NCBI RefSeq assembly: GCF_949628265.1
Contig: NC_088786.1
Coordinates: forward strand, 6,448,001-6,512,000
Direction: 5' to 3'
DNA length: 64,000 nucleotides
Source of the DNA: Cloeon dipterum
Taxonomy: Eukaryota > Arthropoda > Insecta > Ephemeroptera > Baetidae
Position numbers and translations under genes: made by a program. The stretch's first letter is position 1. Each line of letters starts with the position of its first letter. Of this stretch, positions 1-12,200 are shown in pieces. The notes beneath the pieces are model-generated. The model saw only the letters and a program-made list of their open reading frames with translations. It was not told where the DNA came from and made no database searches.

Positions 1-1190
1 GAATGACAGTTCAATCCTACCAAAAAATAATCCTACTATTTTAAAACTGTATGTAAAATATAAAGCCATAAATATTATTCATGAAATTAAACTTACGAGA
101 GATATTCTCTTTTTTTATTAAGTGATGGCTGCGTGTCTTTTTAATTCTGCCTGCTCTACAACTCATTGTCCGTAAAAGCTTGTTTTTTTCTATTCTTGAC
201 CGCCTTAAGCGAAAGAATATTTGTTGCAGAATCTTGTTATTTGACAATCGGTACAAATTTTCTTTATTGAAAATTAACTGCTGGGCGTCAGTAAGCTGTA
301 CATTTTGATGACAATGTACAATTTTTCTTGTTGTACCATGATGATGAAAAAAAAATGTTTTGAAAACGGTAGCTTATCAAACAAAAAGGTTTACAATTTT
401 TGCAATCTCATATTTCAAGTTTCAGGGCTTGATAAATTTGTAACACTTTGATAAATGTAGATTTAATTTAAATTAAAATATGCGAAATATATATTTGTTT
501 AAATAATTCAATAGGCCAGCGTAATTATATTTTTATTTTAGCTGTAAATTATAAAATTAAAGAAAATAACGCTGTTATATCGTTATGTTCAGCCGTTTTC
601 TTTTAATTCGCAATCTGCTCATGAAGACTCACAATCAATTGCTTAATTCATTTAATTTAAAAAATTTCATCTGTACCCTAATTAAAGATGAAAAATTCCA
701 CTCGCATGGACTGAAAACAATCAAGGGAAAAATTTCATTGATTAATTTCCAAAAAAAACCTTTTTTATGAACATGAGAAATTATTTGTCCCTTCAGATTA
801 GCTATCAATGTCAAATAAAAGAGCATCATAATAAAATCAAATTAATCAAGTAGAGTGAATCGAATCACGTGCACACTCAGTAACAGAGGTGAGCATGTCA
901 AATTTCCACGTGGCAGGTCAAACGCACATAAATCGAGCCGATGAACGTTCCGCTTGAGCGTGCTTCCGGCGCAAAATCAAGAGTAACAAGTCCAAGGCGT
1001 TTTCCCAGAAGCGAGCGAGAAAAGCCACCACTTTTCTTCACACGCTTTGCGATAATCTGATTTGGCGCCACGGAAGAGAAATTGATTTAATAATGAAGCA
1101 GCGGGTGGCGCACGAAATGAAAAATAAAAGCGCGTTGCAAAGCCATAAATTGTGCGGCTGATCGCATTCAGATCACGTCGTCGATGGAGT
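1..1190. other. AT-rich intergenic DNA, no gene seen
   Basis: Only short open frames with poor composition are present and none has recognisable protein sequence. The last 300 bases (about 890-1230) form a CpG-rich patch, the first of many in this window. No RNA gene or transposon end was recognised here. Confidence 0.6.
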
Positions 1191-1833
1191 GTCACGCCGA
1201 TGGCACGGCCCAAACGCTCTCAAAACGCAGTAAATAGGGTTGGGAATTTTAGATAGTTTATTTTCAAGTAATTCATCTTGACAATTTTTAACCATTTTTA
1301 GTTTGGTCTTTTAACCAGAAAATTATTTTCTTTTAATTCTTGATCGGCAAGTGACCAACAAGTCATTTTGTTATTATTTTTTTAATTTAAAACTTGTCTT
1401 GAAAATTAGTTTCAATTTTAATGTCCAATTCACTTGGTTTTCTAGATGAATTTCAACAACCTTTTAGAAAATTAAACCTTTTCAAGAAGTTTTACAGGAT
1501 CCAATTGTTTCCTACCAAAAAGCTAAAAATATTCTGGAGCAGTTGTTTTGTAATTTTTCTTCTTATTTAGAATTTACGGGCTCGTGTCAAACACTTGAAC
1601 TAAAATTTAAAAAAGAGGAAGAGAAAGCTTCCTTCTGATTTTTATTGAAGGAAATTGTATTTATTTTATAAATTATAAAATAGTAGCTATCAATATTTTT
1701 ATGTCTCAAAAGGTCTCTTTTTAGGCTCTCTTCGAGCCTAAAAATAAATTAGCAATTGAGAAACAATATTCGTCTCAAAATCCCAACCCTCGTCACATCG
1801 ATGGCCAGGCCGAAACGCTCAAAACGCAATAAC
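1191..1833. repeat. Imperfect direct repeats flanking the 1236-1790 element
   Basis: About 43 bases at 1191-1233 (beginning GTCACGCCGATGGC, ending AAAACGCAGTAA) recur at 1792-1832 (beginning GTCACATCGATGGC, ending AAAACGCAATAA) with roughly 80 percent identity and a 2-base gap. They lie in the same orientation immediately outside the inverted repeats of the element between them. This is far longer than a normal target-site duplication. Confidence 0.6.
1236..1790. mobile_element. Putative 555-bp non-autonomous element with inverted ends
   Basis: The left end reads AGGGTTGGGAATTTT and the right end AAAATCCCAACCCT, so the outer 10 bases AGGGTTGGGA are perfect terminal inverted repeats. The interior is AT-rich and has no long open frame. 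Near the right end (1718-1744) lies a perfect 11-bp stem, TTTTTAGGCTC paired with GAGCCTAAAAA, with a 5-base loop. No transposase is encoded. Superfamily is not assignable from the short TIR. Confidence 0.5.
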
Positions 1834-2525
1834 CCTTCAAAATAATAGAGCCGGGCCTTTTATCTGCCAGTCTGATAAACCTTTTTTTCCACCGCGGGGA
1901 CTTTATCTTTTTCTCTCACTCGCTGGCTGCTGATGGCGAAATTTGCAGCCAGAGGTGCTGATGATGTGCATTATGTAAATCACACCCACTCGCTCGCTGT
2001 GCCGCACAATGCGCACTTTTTTATCTGGCGGTGCGAAAAGAGTTGCAAATAAACAGCGCCCGCAAATGACGAGCGAGCGAGCTAGCGAGCGGCTGCATTT
2101 TCCCAGAGAATTATCGCCAGGGGAAATTATTCGCCGCCCTAATGAATATTGCTGCGTGCCTGCGTCCGCCCACTTGCACCGAGCAGCGTGCGTTGCCCCG
2201 CTCCACGCAACATTTTCACAGAATCCGAAATCATCCAGCCCCGCAGGCCCCACAGGCTGTGTGCCCGGCTAATTCGGGAATCAAATTGAAATTTCGGGCT
2301 GACCTCTCTCTTTTTACCTTGGATGCCACTTTTTCTCTCTCCGTGAAGCGTTAGTCATTTCGCAATGGTGCATGTATACTGTTTTATATTTTGAATAATT
2401 AAGATTTGAAGGCAGGGATTGTCAAACCTGAAAACGAAAAAAAAATTTTGATTTAAAAATAGCAAAACAAATTAAAATCCACCAACCGAATGTCTCCTTA
2501 GAAATCAAATATGTACGTAATCAAT
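1834..2525. other. Intergenic DNA with CpG-rich patch, no gene seen
   Basis: A CpG-rich stretch lies at about 1890-2280, with overlapping open frames on both strands. Their translations (proline, alanine, arginine and cysteine rich) look like by-products of base composition. No domain or splice structure was found. Confidence 0.5.
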
Positions 2526-2762
2526 TTCTTTTGACGTTCTGAAAACCAAAATTGGTCAAGCCAAAACGCTATAGAATCGTGAAAAACCATTTTTTAATTA
2601 TAAAAATCTTATTTGACGTTTCTACGGCGAATGGCTGGACTGATTTTTTTCAGCACGTCAAAAGAAATCATATTAAGTAAAGAATGCAGCGGAGAATTAA
2701 CTTAAAATTAAAATTTTTACGAAAAGTATGTGGTGGCAGCATCTGTTGGTGTATTCATGTTC
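2525..2762 (+). mobile_element. Degenerate 5'-truncated foldback MITE copy
   Basis: Contains the diagnostic inner segment (TTTTGACGTTCTGAAAACC), the mirrored partner (TTCAGCACGTCAAAAGAAA) and a right-end remnant GTGGTGGCAGCATCTGTTGG. All are related to the intact palindromic element at 54661-55080. The left terminal repeat is missing and divergence is high, so this is the oldest-looking of the four copies. Confidence 0.6.
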
Positions 2763-4880
2763 GGAGACAATACGATTGCGAGCTTAAAATAATAAATTTA
2801 TTGAATTACAATGAAATTCTATATTTCAATTTTGTTTTTCTGTATTTGTTTTATTCATGGTTTATTTTTCCCCATGGTAAAAACATGTAAAGCTCTTTTC
2901 TAGGAAGACCTCATTCGCGTTTTGTGCTCTGCCTCTGCACGCTGCGTATATAGGAGTAAAAATGCAAATCCCAAGATAGCGAGTCGGGAAAGCACATTAA
3001 GTGCGCGAGGTGGCGAATGGTAATCAGCCAGACTGCGTCGGTGCTAATTATTTAAATGGTGGCGCGAGATACCATGGTATTTTACGCCCTCCCCCGTTTG
3101 CAATGCTTGTTGCGTTCCGTCACACTGATTTTCGTGACAAATTATGCCGACAAGTTGGACGCTTGTAAATGCAAATCGCACGCGCGGCCTTCGACCGAGA
3201 TTGGAAAGAACGTGTTTGTATTTCTCTCATTCGCGTGCGTGTCGCCCTTTTTGCTCGCGATCGGAAACGGGCTGTCGTGTTGGGAATAAATTCATGTGAC
3301 TTTAGATCGCAATCTGTCTGCATTTGTAAATCTTTTTTCACCATGATTAATGAAACCTCACTTGGAAAGAAATTTTTTTAACATCGTAAATCAGATAAAA
3401 GAGTGAGAGATTTGTAGCATATGCATGCCATTTTTGGTAAAAAGGTTTCTTAGATATAAACAGACAAACTGAAGCTTTTAACACAAGATAATTTTGTAAC
3501 AGAGATTTATTACAGCGAACTAAAAATAGATAAAGACTTGAATTTAATTTAACAGCAAATCATATTTCCTTCTGATGAAGATGGTTCCCCAATTCCATAT
3601 AAAACTTGAGATATATAAACAGGACTTCCATAAATTAAATTTTAAAAGTCACTGCCTATTAAATTGAAAACAGCTCGAAATTAAATATAAATTAAATAAC
3701 ATTTCCCCACCATTAATATTTTAAAATTGAATGAAAACTGTCCTTACAAGAATTTGAGACATATTGTCTACAGCGGGAAAAATAATTTATCATTTTTTTT
3801 GTTATTATGAAGCAGTTTCCCAGAACAGATTAACAATTGACTAGATTTTACATTAAAAAACTGAAACCCTCAAGTTATAATAACATTGAGTACAGCATTT
3901 GAGGTTAAAAGTCTGACAGCCATGATTTTGGCCTGGTGCTCGTGATCCTAGAGCGGTGGACGTCATTTTTCTCTTTAGCGGTAATTCCGGGCCATTGTGC
4001 GGCTGGAAGGGCCACAGAGAATAAGGGCAGCAAGATGAATTGCGACGAGCAAATTTGACGGTTTCGTGCCCAACTGCCCAGCCGTTTGTATATCCTCACA
4101 CACACACGTGTGTGTGCAGCAGCGTAGTTAGGCGAGCGTGTACGTGTGTATGCGCTGTTGGTGGGTGCGGAGATGTGACCGCGCCTTTATTCGAGCCGTG
4201 TTCTGTTGGGCAAACATCGTTATCTACCTTTCTCGTCTCTGCTTGACCGACATTCCGCCCTCGCGCGCGGACAATGTGAAATTGTTAACTTGCCGGACAC
4301 AATGCGCGCACGTTTTATTAAAGCACAGCTCAAAGGGTTGCGTAATGCAGGCAATCTGACCCCGCCCGCCAGCTCCGGACACGGCTATGGAGATCTGTAT
4401 TTACGCCGATTCATCTTGCTACTTTCATCATCTTTTGTGTCTGCTGGCAGCGTGCCTCTCCGCAACGTCAATTTGTGTCATATTATTCTGACTTTGCGTT
4501 GCAGACCGACGCTTGACAGGCTGATCCTCTAGAGTTTAATCGCGTATAATGTTATTTGCAAAGAATTCTCTTATCAGCAGTGCTTGCACGGATTTCTTCA
4601 TTTTCTTGATGACAGCATAAAGCTGAACATATCTTGTAACCTATTTTTATTCTGGTACATTTTTTATCATCACAGCTAAATGTTTAAATGCAGCTTAAAA
4701 ATTATTGATACCGCAAAATCCCGGGAAATCCTTGTTGCTAATGCCAAAAAAATAATTCATAAGGATTCAGTTAATGCCAAAATTGATGTTTATTTTATTT
4801 ATTTATTTGTATTTATTCTTTTCTTGAAAAGCGTCATCATGCTTTTTAACTTGACATCTCTGAAATCTTACATAATACAC
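2763..4880. other. Intergenic DNA, no gene seen
   Basis: CpG-rich patches at about 3050-3300 and 3930-4510 alternate with AT-rich sequence. At about 4096-4116 alternating CA and TG dinucleotides form a perfect palindrome centred on CACGTG. Overlapping open frames on both strands of the patches have no recognisable protein features. From about 4700 the sequence resembles a dispersed repeat also found near 53640. Confidence 0.5.
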
Positions 4881-5400
4881 CAGTTGTATAAGCCCTTAGT
4901 GTTCGAAGCCGCCAACAGATGGCGCCACCATATACTTTGGTAATAAATTTAATTTGTAAGGCAAACCCGCTGCGATTTCAGACTCAATCCTGCCTCTGTG
5001 CTTTCTTTTGACGTGCTGAAAACCAAAATCGATCTAGCTATTCGCCGTAGAAACGTCGGAAGGTATTTTATATTTAAAAAAAAATGTTTTTTACGATTCT
5101 ATGGCGATTGGCTCAACCGATTTTGGTTTTCATCAAGTCAAAAGAAAGCATATTAAGTGAAATCGAAATATGCCAAGAAAATATGGTCAAGTGGTGTAAT
5201 TTAGAATAAAAATAGTCTAAATTTGAATTTTATTTGTAGCAAGTTCCTCTTTAATGTTTTGCACATTAAGAAAAAACTAACAAATTTTTCAACAGCTTAT
5301 TGTGGCTAACAATTTCAATAATTTTCTATAACTGTATCAACCCACTTTAGAGCAGACTCTCATTCATTGGACTGTAATCAAGGAACATTCCTTGAATTTC
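4700..5400 (+). repeat. Dispersed repeat interrupted by a MITE
   Basis: Segments at about 4706-4760 (GGAAATCCTTGTTGCTAATG) and 5160-5370 (AATCGAAATATGCCAAGAAA, then CAACAGCTTATTG and CAATAATTTTC) align in the same order with about 53636-53990, where the central MITE is absent. The family is otherwise unidentified and the copies are diverged. Confidence 0.45.
4881..5162 (+). mobile_element. Foldback MITE copy, 3'-truncated
   Basis: The left end CAGTTGTATAAGCCCTTAG and the following GCCGCCAACAGATGGCGCC match the terminal repeat of the element at 54661-55080. The centre carries the mirrored CTGAAAACCAAAATCG and CGATTTTGGTTTTCA segments. The right terminal repeat is missing, ending near AAGCATATTAAGTG. 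The copy lies inside another dispersed repeat. Confidence 0.65.
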
Positions 5401-6395
5401 TTGGACCAAATTACCAAGAAATCTATTAGCAAACGTTCATTTCCACGACGCAATTACTAAATTACCGCTGGTGGTCCAAAAATTTTGCTGGAGGATGGGT
5501 TAAATTGCTTCGTGCATACGGCACGCGGCGGAATTACGCGGCGGCGGCGGCGTTCAAGGGACGAGAGAGGAGTTAAAGCTGGCAGGCTGCTAGTCTATTT
5601 CTCTAATTCTGCTTCCGAGTGCGGCGGGATCCACGTCATAAACAAAACGGCGAAATTGTTTCCAACGGCGGGGAGGCAAGAAGTTAATTTACTCTGGAGG
5701 AAATTTTAAGCCGTTCCCGCGAGACGCGAATGTAAAACTCGTAAGCCCAAAACTGAGCCCGGCAACACTTTTGACACAGCCTTTTAACACGAGAGAGGCC
5801 TGGATCCGACTCTCGAGACGCCAAAAGCCGCCTAATTTCACTCGGCAGCTGCCGCCGAAAGGTGCATGTCATCTTTAAAAAAAAAGAAAAAATACACAAA
5901 GTGATATTATTAAAATTTCATAACGTGAAATACGCTGCTACTGATGGCTGGAATGAAAATAACACACGCCTGGTGATATTTATTAGATGCAGTTTGCTGC
6001 TGCCTTCAGTGAAAATATGTATTTATGTGAAAACGTTTTACTCTGCCTGTGCAGGAATTCAGAGGCTCGGAAAATATTGTTGCGCGATAAAGGCGTGTTT
6101 TGTTGAGTGAAAATAACAATGTCGTGCGTTGACATCCAGGTGATTTTGAAGGCTTTTGGTTAACAATATTTTTAACTGGAATACTTCTCTCGCAGATGAG
6201 CTATTTAAATATTGGAGGGGTTCAATGAATGGTCGCAATTTAATTTCGCTTGCTATTTTAAGAAAATGGCGAAGTAATTATTCCATTTTATTTTTTTCAC
6301 CCCAAAATGATAAGCAAATTCTTAATTGATGTAAATATTTGCAATTGAATCGATTGCAGCATTATTGATTTTAATTTAAATATATTTTGTACCAG
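5400..6395. other. Intergenic DNA with CpG-rich patch, no gene seen
   Basis: A CpG-rich patch spans about 5510-5860 and includes a short GCG-trinucleotide run near 5535. The rest is AT-rich. No recognisable coding exon. Confidence 0.5.
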
Positions 6396-6785
6396 CCCGT
6401 TGGCTCGCATTGTTAAGGCACTCTCAGGAGATTCAAAGCAATGAGAGGTATTTGAGCAGTTCGGAGATCTAATACTGGCTACCCAATGTCAGAAATGGCA
6501 AAAAGTGGTTAGTTTAGTGACTCGAATTGCTCAAATTGCTCAACGGGCTGGGAGGTTTGCACCTTTCCAGCAAGCGTGATTTGGCTTCACGGGACGAATG
6601 TCTAGCGTTTCAACACAGTCCTCGGTGCGGAGGCAAGTGGCCGTTCAGTGGGCTGGGTCCCTGTGCGGCCCGGTGCGCCCATGTTATCCGTTCGCGGTGT
6701 TATTGGGACCCGGGTTTCAGCATTCGTGCTAGTGCAGTGCGCGCCCTTCCCGGTCCTCCGGTCCTCGGACAGGGATAAAAAGAGC
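6396..6785 (+). repeat. Dispersed repeat family R300, copy 1
   Basis: This GC-richer segment aligns in order and orientation with 61460-61790 and 62205-62540. Shared landmarks are TTGGCTCGCA or TTGGTTCGCA at the left, GTGACTCG followed by GCTCAA, GGGCTGGG, GCACCTTTCC, GGCGTTTCAA or AGCGTTTCAA, TGCGGAGGC, and CCCATGTT at the right. No long open frame, inverted ends or target duplication was seen. Copy 1 continues about 80 bases further right than the others. It is not an rRNA or tRNA that I recognise. Confidence 0.55.
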
Positions 6786-9235
6786 AAAAAAAATATTTAA
6801 TTAAAATATCAAGATGTAATCGTAGCAGATAATGCACATAATTTCATCTGGAAATTAAAATACCCCCTGTTTGAAACCCTTAACACTGAATATAATTCAA
6901 ATAGAATATTATAGTTTATATAGCCAACGAACTATAGTATGACCACCTTAATATTTTGAAATTTAGCCACAGAGGTTTTGCGAGCGAATACGCAAACGGC
7001 ACGCAATGAAAATATTAATTATTCTGGCTCGTTTCGCTCTCAATGGAAAAGAAAGGAGGAGGACCAAAATCGTGTAATGCTTTTTGCAAATTCAAATTGT
7101 GTATAGCTGAGCTAAATCAAATAGAATATTAAACTATCCATAATTTTGTTTTATTACATACACAATTTCAATAATAAAAATGTATACTATAAAATTTTAA
7201 ATATTAAATAATTTAATTAAAGTTAAAAATTTTGAAAATGTTAGTTAATTATACTTTTTTTGCTCATTTATATTTAATTTTAGATACTTCTTTTCTTATT
7301 ACTGTAAAGCTAAATTGTTTTATTTATATTCTAGAGAAGTACGCTCAATAACCAAGATTAGTTGACAACTAAATTGAAGATCAATCTGAAGGTCGCATAA
7401 ATCAAATTGGAATTTAAACTCATAATTGAATACATTTTGGAAAGAACAATATAAAAGTCTCCACCGTTGGTATTATTCTTCAAGATTCGACAGCGTTCTG
7501 TTTCTTCCCATTTTTCCTCGACGCGGCAGGGAGAGAAATTGCCGGATAAAAAAGCAGCTCAATCCTCACCGGGGCCGAATTCAGCGAGTGCAATTTGTAC
7601 TTTGGCAGCGGCAGAACGAAAACGAGTTTCCTGACGTCGAAAGCCGGCCGGCTGCTTGGCTGGCTGGCTGGAGTTTAAGTAGGCGGACCGTCTATTTAAT
7701 TTCGAGCGGGTCGATTTTCACGGTTGAAACAAGCAGACCGACTCGGGTGGTAATTGGATTATTCATCAAGTGACGAGACCTTTTACTCTGTCTTGCACGC
7801 ATGCTGGAATAAGCGAGCAGACGCCGCCCTGTAAATATGAAGAGCCCGATATTAAGCCGCCGCCGCCACCGCTGCTTCACGGGACGCAATATTCAAATTT
7901 ATTTATGGGCGCCGCCGCTGCCGGTGGCTGCTGCTGCTGCCGCTGCTGGAAAGGCAAGGCTCAGCCACGCCGCATCTAAATTGCAATTCATGCAAATTAA
8001 ACCCTCGTATTTACTCTTGTCTGCTAATGAACACAATACAAAATGAAGGCTCAATCTGTCTCCCGCGCGCGCTAACCCTAAAGCCTTTCTCGCTCTCTCG
8101 CCTGTGTCCCAACAAATAATACACACCAACTCTGCAATTGCGGACCGAGCCGGATTTACAGCCCGCTTTTGAGCCTGCGATTGGATCTCATGCTATAGAG
8201 AATTCTTAATTCGCTGATGATGCAGATTGGTTACAAAAGTTAGCACACTACATGCTGTAAATGCATGAAACACACTGCTTTTATTAATAGCTAAATATAG
8301 ATATATTGATTTATAAATGTTAGCCATATTTTTGAAAGTAAATAATTACGTGCTTTTAAAGGAAAAATTTTGACTACCCTAACTTTGCTTTAATATATAA
8401 AATATATGATGTTCAATAAATTCAAAAGACGTGCATTTACTTTCATTTAAAAAAATCCTTTTACTGAAACTCCTTTCAAACAAACGAAACAAGGTCTAGG
8501 TTAGCAATTTTCAGAATTTATCAAAGTAAACGATTTTAATGAGTTAAGTGCAAATAACATCTTGAGAAATCCTCTGTAGTCTTTGTAAACATTGACTAGA
8601 CCAATATTTTTGTATATAATATATTTCCTATAATTTTTCCAATTAATTTAAATTTAGGGAAGTTTAATTATTAAATGTAAACACAATTTTTGGCTCCATC
8701 CCTTTTAAACTTTTAAAGGAATGAGAAAAATGATTGTGGGTTACGATCGAGGAGCCCATAATGGAAAAACGTCTTTTGATTCCACTTATCTTTTTAATTC
8801 ACGTCTAAGTTTAGTAGTAGTAGTAGTACATGACTACTGTAAGACATATAATTCACAATTACAAATATTGCACATTAAATAATAATTGTTCACAACGAAA
8901 AATAATCTATCACAATGAATATCTTAACCCGATCAAATGTGGGTCAGTTACAATAATCTCGTTGTTGCTTCAAAATATTTCCTCGCACGGAATTTCCTAT
9001 CCGGAGTGAGTGGTTGACATGACCATCGTCGTGCGAGGTGGAAGGGTCAGTGCAGGTAACGCGCTTATCGCACAATTACACTGCCCTCTACCGATTTGGG
9101 AGAATATAAGTTTAACTTGCGCCAGTAAGTGGCGGGAACTGCCACATGATGATTGATTGCACAGATCAGTTTAATTTTATGACCATAAACTTCCCTTTTA
9201 AAAATCGTGATTGGTTTGATCAGTAGCAAATTTTC
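6786..9235. other. Intergenic DNA, no gene seen
   Basis: Strongly AT-rich at 6790-7480 and 8270-8980. A CpG-rich patch at about 7500-8110 includes a short GCC/CTG trinucleotide run near 7860-7950 that produces low-complexity open frames on both strands. A TAG trinucleotide run lies at about 8812-8827. No gene. Confidence 0.5.
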
Positions 9236-9280
9236 ACCCTAATTCACACACTTTTTAATTGATCGCGACGAGAGGAATCG
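9236..9280 (+). repeat. GACGAGAGGAATC repeat, copy 1
   Basis: AATTCACACACTTTTTAATT is followed by GATCGCGACGAGAGGAATCG. The same order of AATTCACAC, a GATC-containing spacer and CGAGAGGAATC occurs at 11148-11195 in the same orientation and at 13063-13105 on the opposite strand; the right half recurs at 63560-63595. Small, old dispersed repeat of unknown type. Confidence 0.45.
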
Positions 9281-12200
9281 ATATTCAGTGGAAAATTATT
9301 TACAAAGGTTGTATATTATTTATTTGAGAAATAAGGCCAAATTTCAATGTACTCAATAATCGCCGCAATAACTCCAGTAAAGTTTTCGTTTCAGGGATAT
9401 TTTCGTTTGAACGGTAACTGCGGTTGAACCGAATTCTATTTTCATCACATAAAATATACCATTTTGAGGGCACAGCATCAGGATTGAATTCTGAATTGCA
9501 GTGGAAGTACATACCTTAAAAATCATGATTAAACCATGAAGTCATTCATCTGTTGATGGTTCTGAAAAAAAAACAAGGGGTCTATTCAAGAAATAGTGAG
9601 ATTATTTATTTTATTTTTCTGTCAAGCATTAAACTTGTAGGAGCGGTAGTCGTATGAAGTAAAACACTCAACTACTGATTTTTAACTTTACTTCTTACTT
9701 CTTGCTTTATTAGACTGAGTGAACAGAGACTGGCCAAAACGGCTGGCCATAAAGTGCGTCGCGAAGTGGAGTTTTATTTGAATCATATTTATTGCTGTGC
9801 ATTACTAATATGGGTGAAATTGGGTTTGCCTTTATTGTCAGAGTTTATTGTAAATTGTAATATCGATGAATTGAGGACACAATTAGTCAGCTAATTAATG
9901 TTGTTAATTAAAGTACATTTTGAGATGGGGGAAACTTCTGGAGGTTTTCAGCACCATCTTAAGTGGGGGTGAGAAGTCACAAGAGCACAGGGCGCACTAG
10001 CACAAAGTGGGGGAGAGAGTCAGAGAGAGTCAGAGCCACCACAAACTTGTATTCTTAGAATAACAATTAAATCAATGGAAAGATCCTGTTGTTGAATGTG
10101 TTTTGCTTGAGCGAATATCCTGAAAAGCATCCAAACTCCAAACCAGTGTTTATTCAGTCCAATAAATCTGCTCTAATTTAACTTTTGATCCTACTTAATG
10201 GTCTCTGCTTTCCTTATTCGAGGGTCGCAAGCAATAATTGAGAGCGACTCGGTTGTCAAGTGTGTTTAATCCAGCGAGAGTCGATTGTGAGGGCATTAAT
10301 TTGCGTCGGCGGAACCGTGCAGAGCTGGTGAAAAGCCAAGTTGCGATGTAAAAAGCTACTTTTGCTAATTGGAGAGATCGGCTTTGCCTCGTTGTCGGCG
10401 CGGCGCGGTTTAATCTCTGGCGGCGTAAACAAGATTTGCCGCGAGTGCGCGCACGCTGCGGCCGGAATCGAGGGCGAAAAACACGACGACGATGACCCGA
10501 GAGTTGGAACGTCAACTTCCAACGAGTACGTGTGTTTTTACAGCTTCTCTTTGAAACACGCTCGTGCGCGCGCTGCAGAATCAGCTTAAAAGCAGCATGC
10601 TTTGACCTGTCTTAATATTCGCTCTGCCTGGCAAAGAGAGCTCCCGAGTTTAACTAATATAAGCTCATTCCGCGAGAAAAGAGCGCTCCGACGTATACGT
10701 GTATGTTGCACGCGCATTATGAATGCGGCGCGGTCGCGAAAAAGATTTCTGCCGAGCATTGCAATGGTGCGGTGGTTTTGTGCGGAATTAGCACAAAAGT
10801 CAGCTTTTTGCCTCGGAACAAAGTGGAACAAACTGCTCGCAGTGCCGATTTCCCTCCGTCTCGCCTTCCTTTTCTGAAAGCGCTCGCCCGGCTGTGCATA
10901 ATCAAATTGGGAGATGGCTGGGAATGTCTGAATGGGGAAAAATTCAGTAAGATATTGAGTAAAGAAAAATTTGGAAAACTCGATCCTTACTTGAAATACT
11001 CTCTAAAAATGGGACGGAGCTGAAATTTACCCAAATTGCGCCGTTTAAATTTCTGAGATAATTCAGCTCAAAATTATTAAGAAATGAGCCCACTCTCTCC
11101 CTTATGAAAATAATTATTAATATCACCAATAGGTAAACTTTTCTCATAATTCACACATCGTTGGAGAGATCTCACGTCGAGAGGAATCAAAATCAAGCAA
11201 AAAATCACTTAACCAGACCACTTCATTTTTTATGAAATTTTGCAGTTGATCAGTCCTGATTTAATTATTACAATTTTCAGGGATAAAACGTGCCGCTTAA
11301 TTTTTTTTTAAAAAAACTACTAATTGGACTATTTGCTTTAGACAACAATGCAAAATATACTTGATTGTTGTTTTATCAAGCTCTGCAATTTAACTTACAA
11401 GAAAAAAAATTGGATGTCAAACAAGCAGCAGGCATAAGTATGCAATATGTGAAAACATAAGCAGCGTTTGAAGGTTAAAGGCGGGCTAGTATGCACCTAC
11501 ATTTAACACTTGCATTGCAATGACGAGTATATTCGAAGTTGGGAAAGGTTGCAAAAATTATTTCCGACTAGCTGTACTACTTGCTGCCTTGCACTTTTCA
11601 AGCATACGTATAAATAACTTTCCTGGGAAAAATGTCTATTTAGATATTTTACATTTTAAATTATAATTAGATGAGCAGAGTTAGGTAAAGAATTTCCTTT
11701 CCAATTTCCAATTCAAATGTGAGCAAATTAATCCAGTCACGCAAAATGCATCTAACCAAATTTGCTAGGGTAGGTAGTAATGAAGTAATCCGTTCAGATT
11801 GATTAAAAGCCGCAATCAAATTAGGTCGGGCGGTATTATTTTTGTCTAGTAATCACTCTGCGTGGGGAGCAGCTCTATTTCGTCATCATTTGCAAGGTGC
11901 TTGGGCAAACAATCGAATTAAGTGCGAGTGGGCGGGCGGCATCAGCAGATTTCGTGCGCTGTTTGTTTGCGGCTTCATCATCTGGCTCCGCTTTCACTCT
12001 CTCTCTAGTCCCTTCCTCTTCCCGCAATCGACACCCCAGAGCCGTGGAGATCGCGTTCCAAATGCCGGCGCCTCTTGATTGTCTCCCGTCCAACCTGCTC
12101 TTTCACTCTCTCGCCGACTCGGTCAATTTGAATAAGCTCTCACAACAACGCTTGCTGTTGTTCATCAACCGAAAATAATTCACACGACGGACTTCCGTCT

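Noticed and set aside
9715..9900. Possible plus-strand exon after TTATTAG (LSEQRLAKTAGHKVRREVEF)
   Set aside because: About 55 open codons with an acceptor-like start, but no recognised domain, no matching neighbouring exon and no donor that could be defended.
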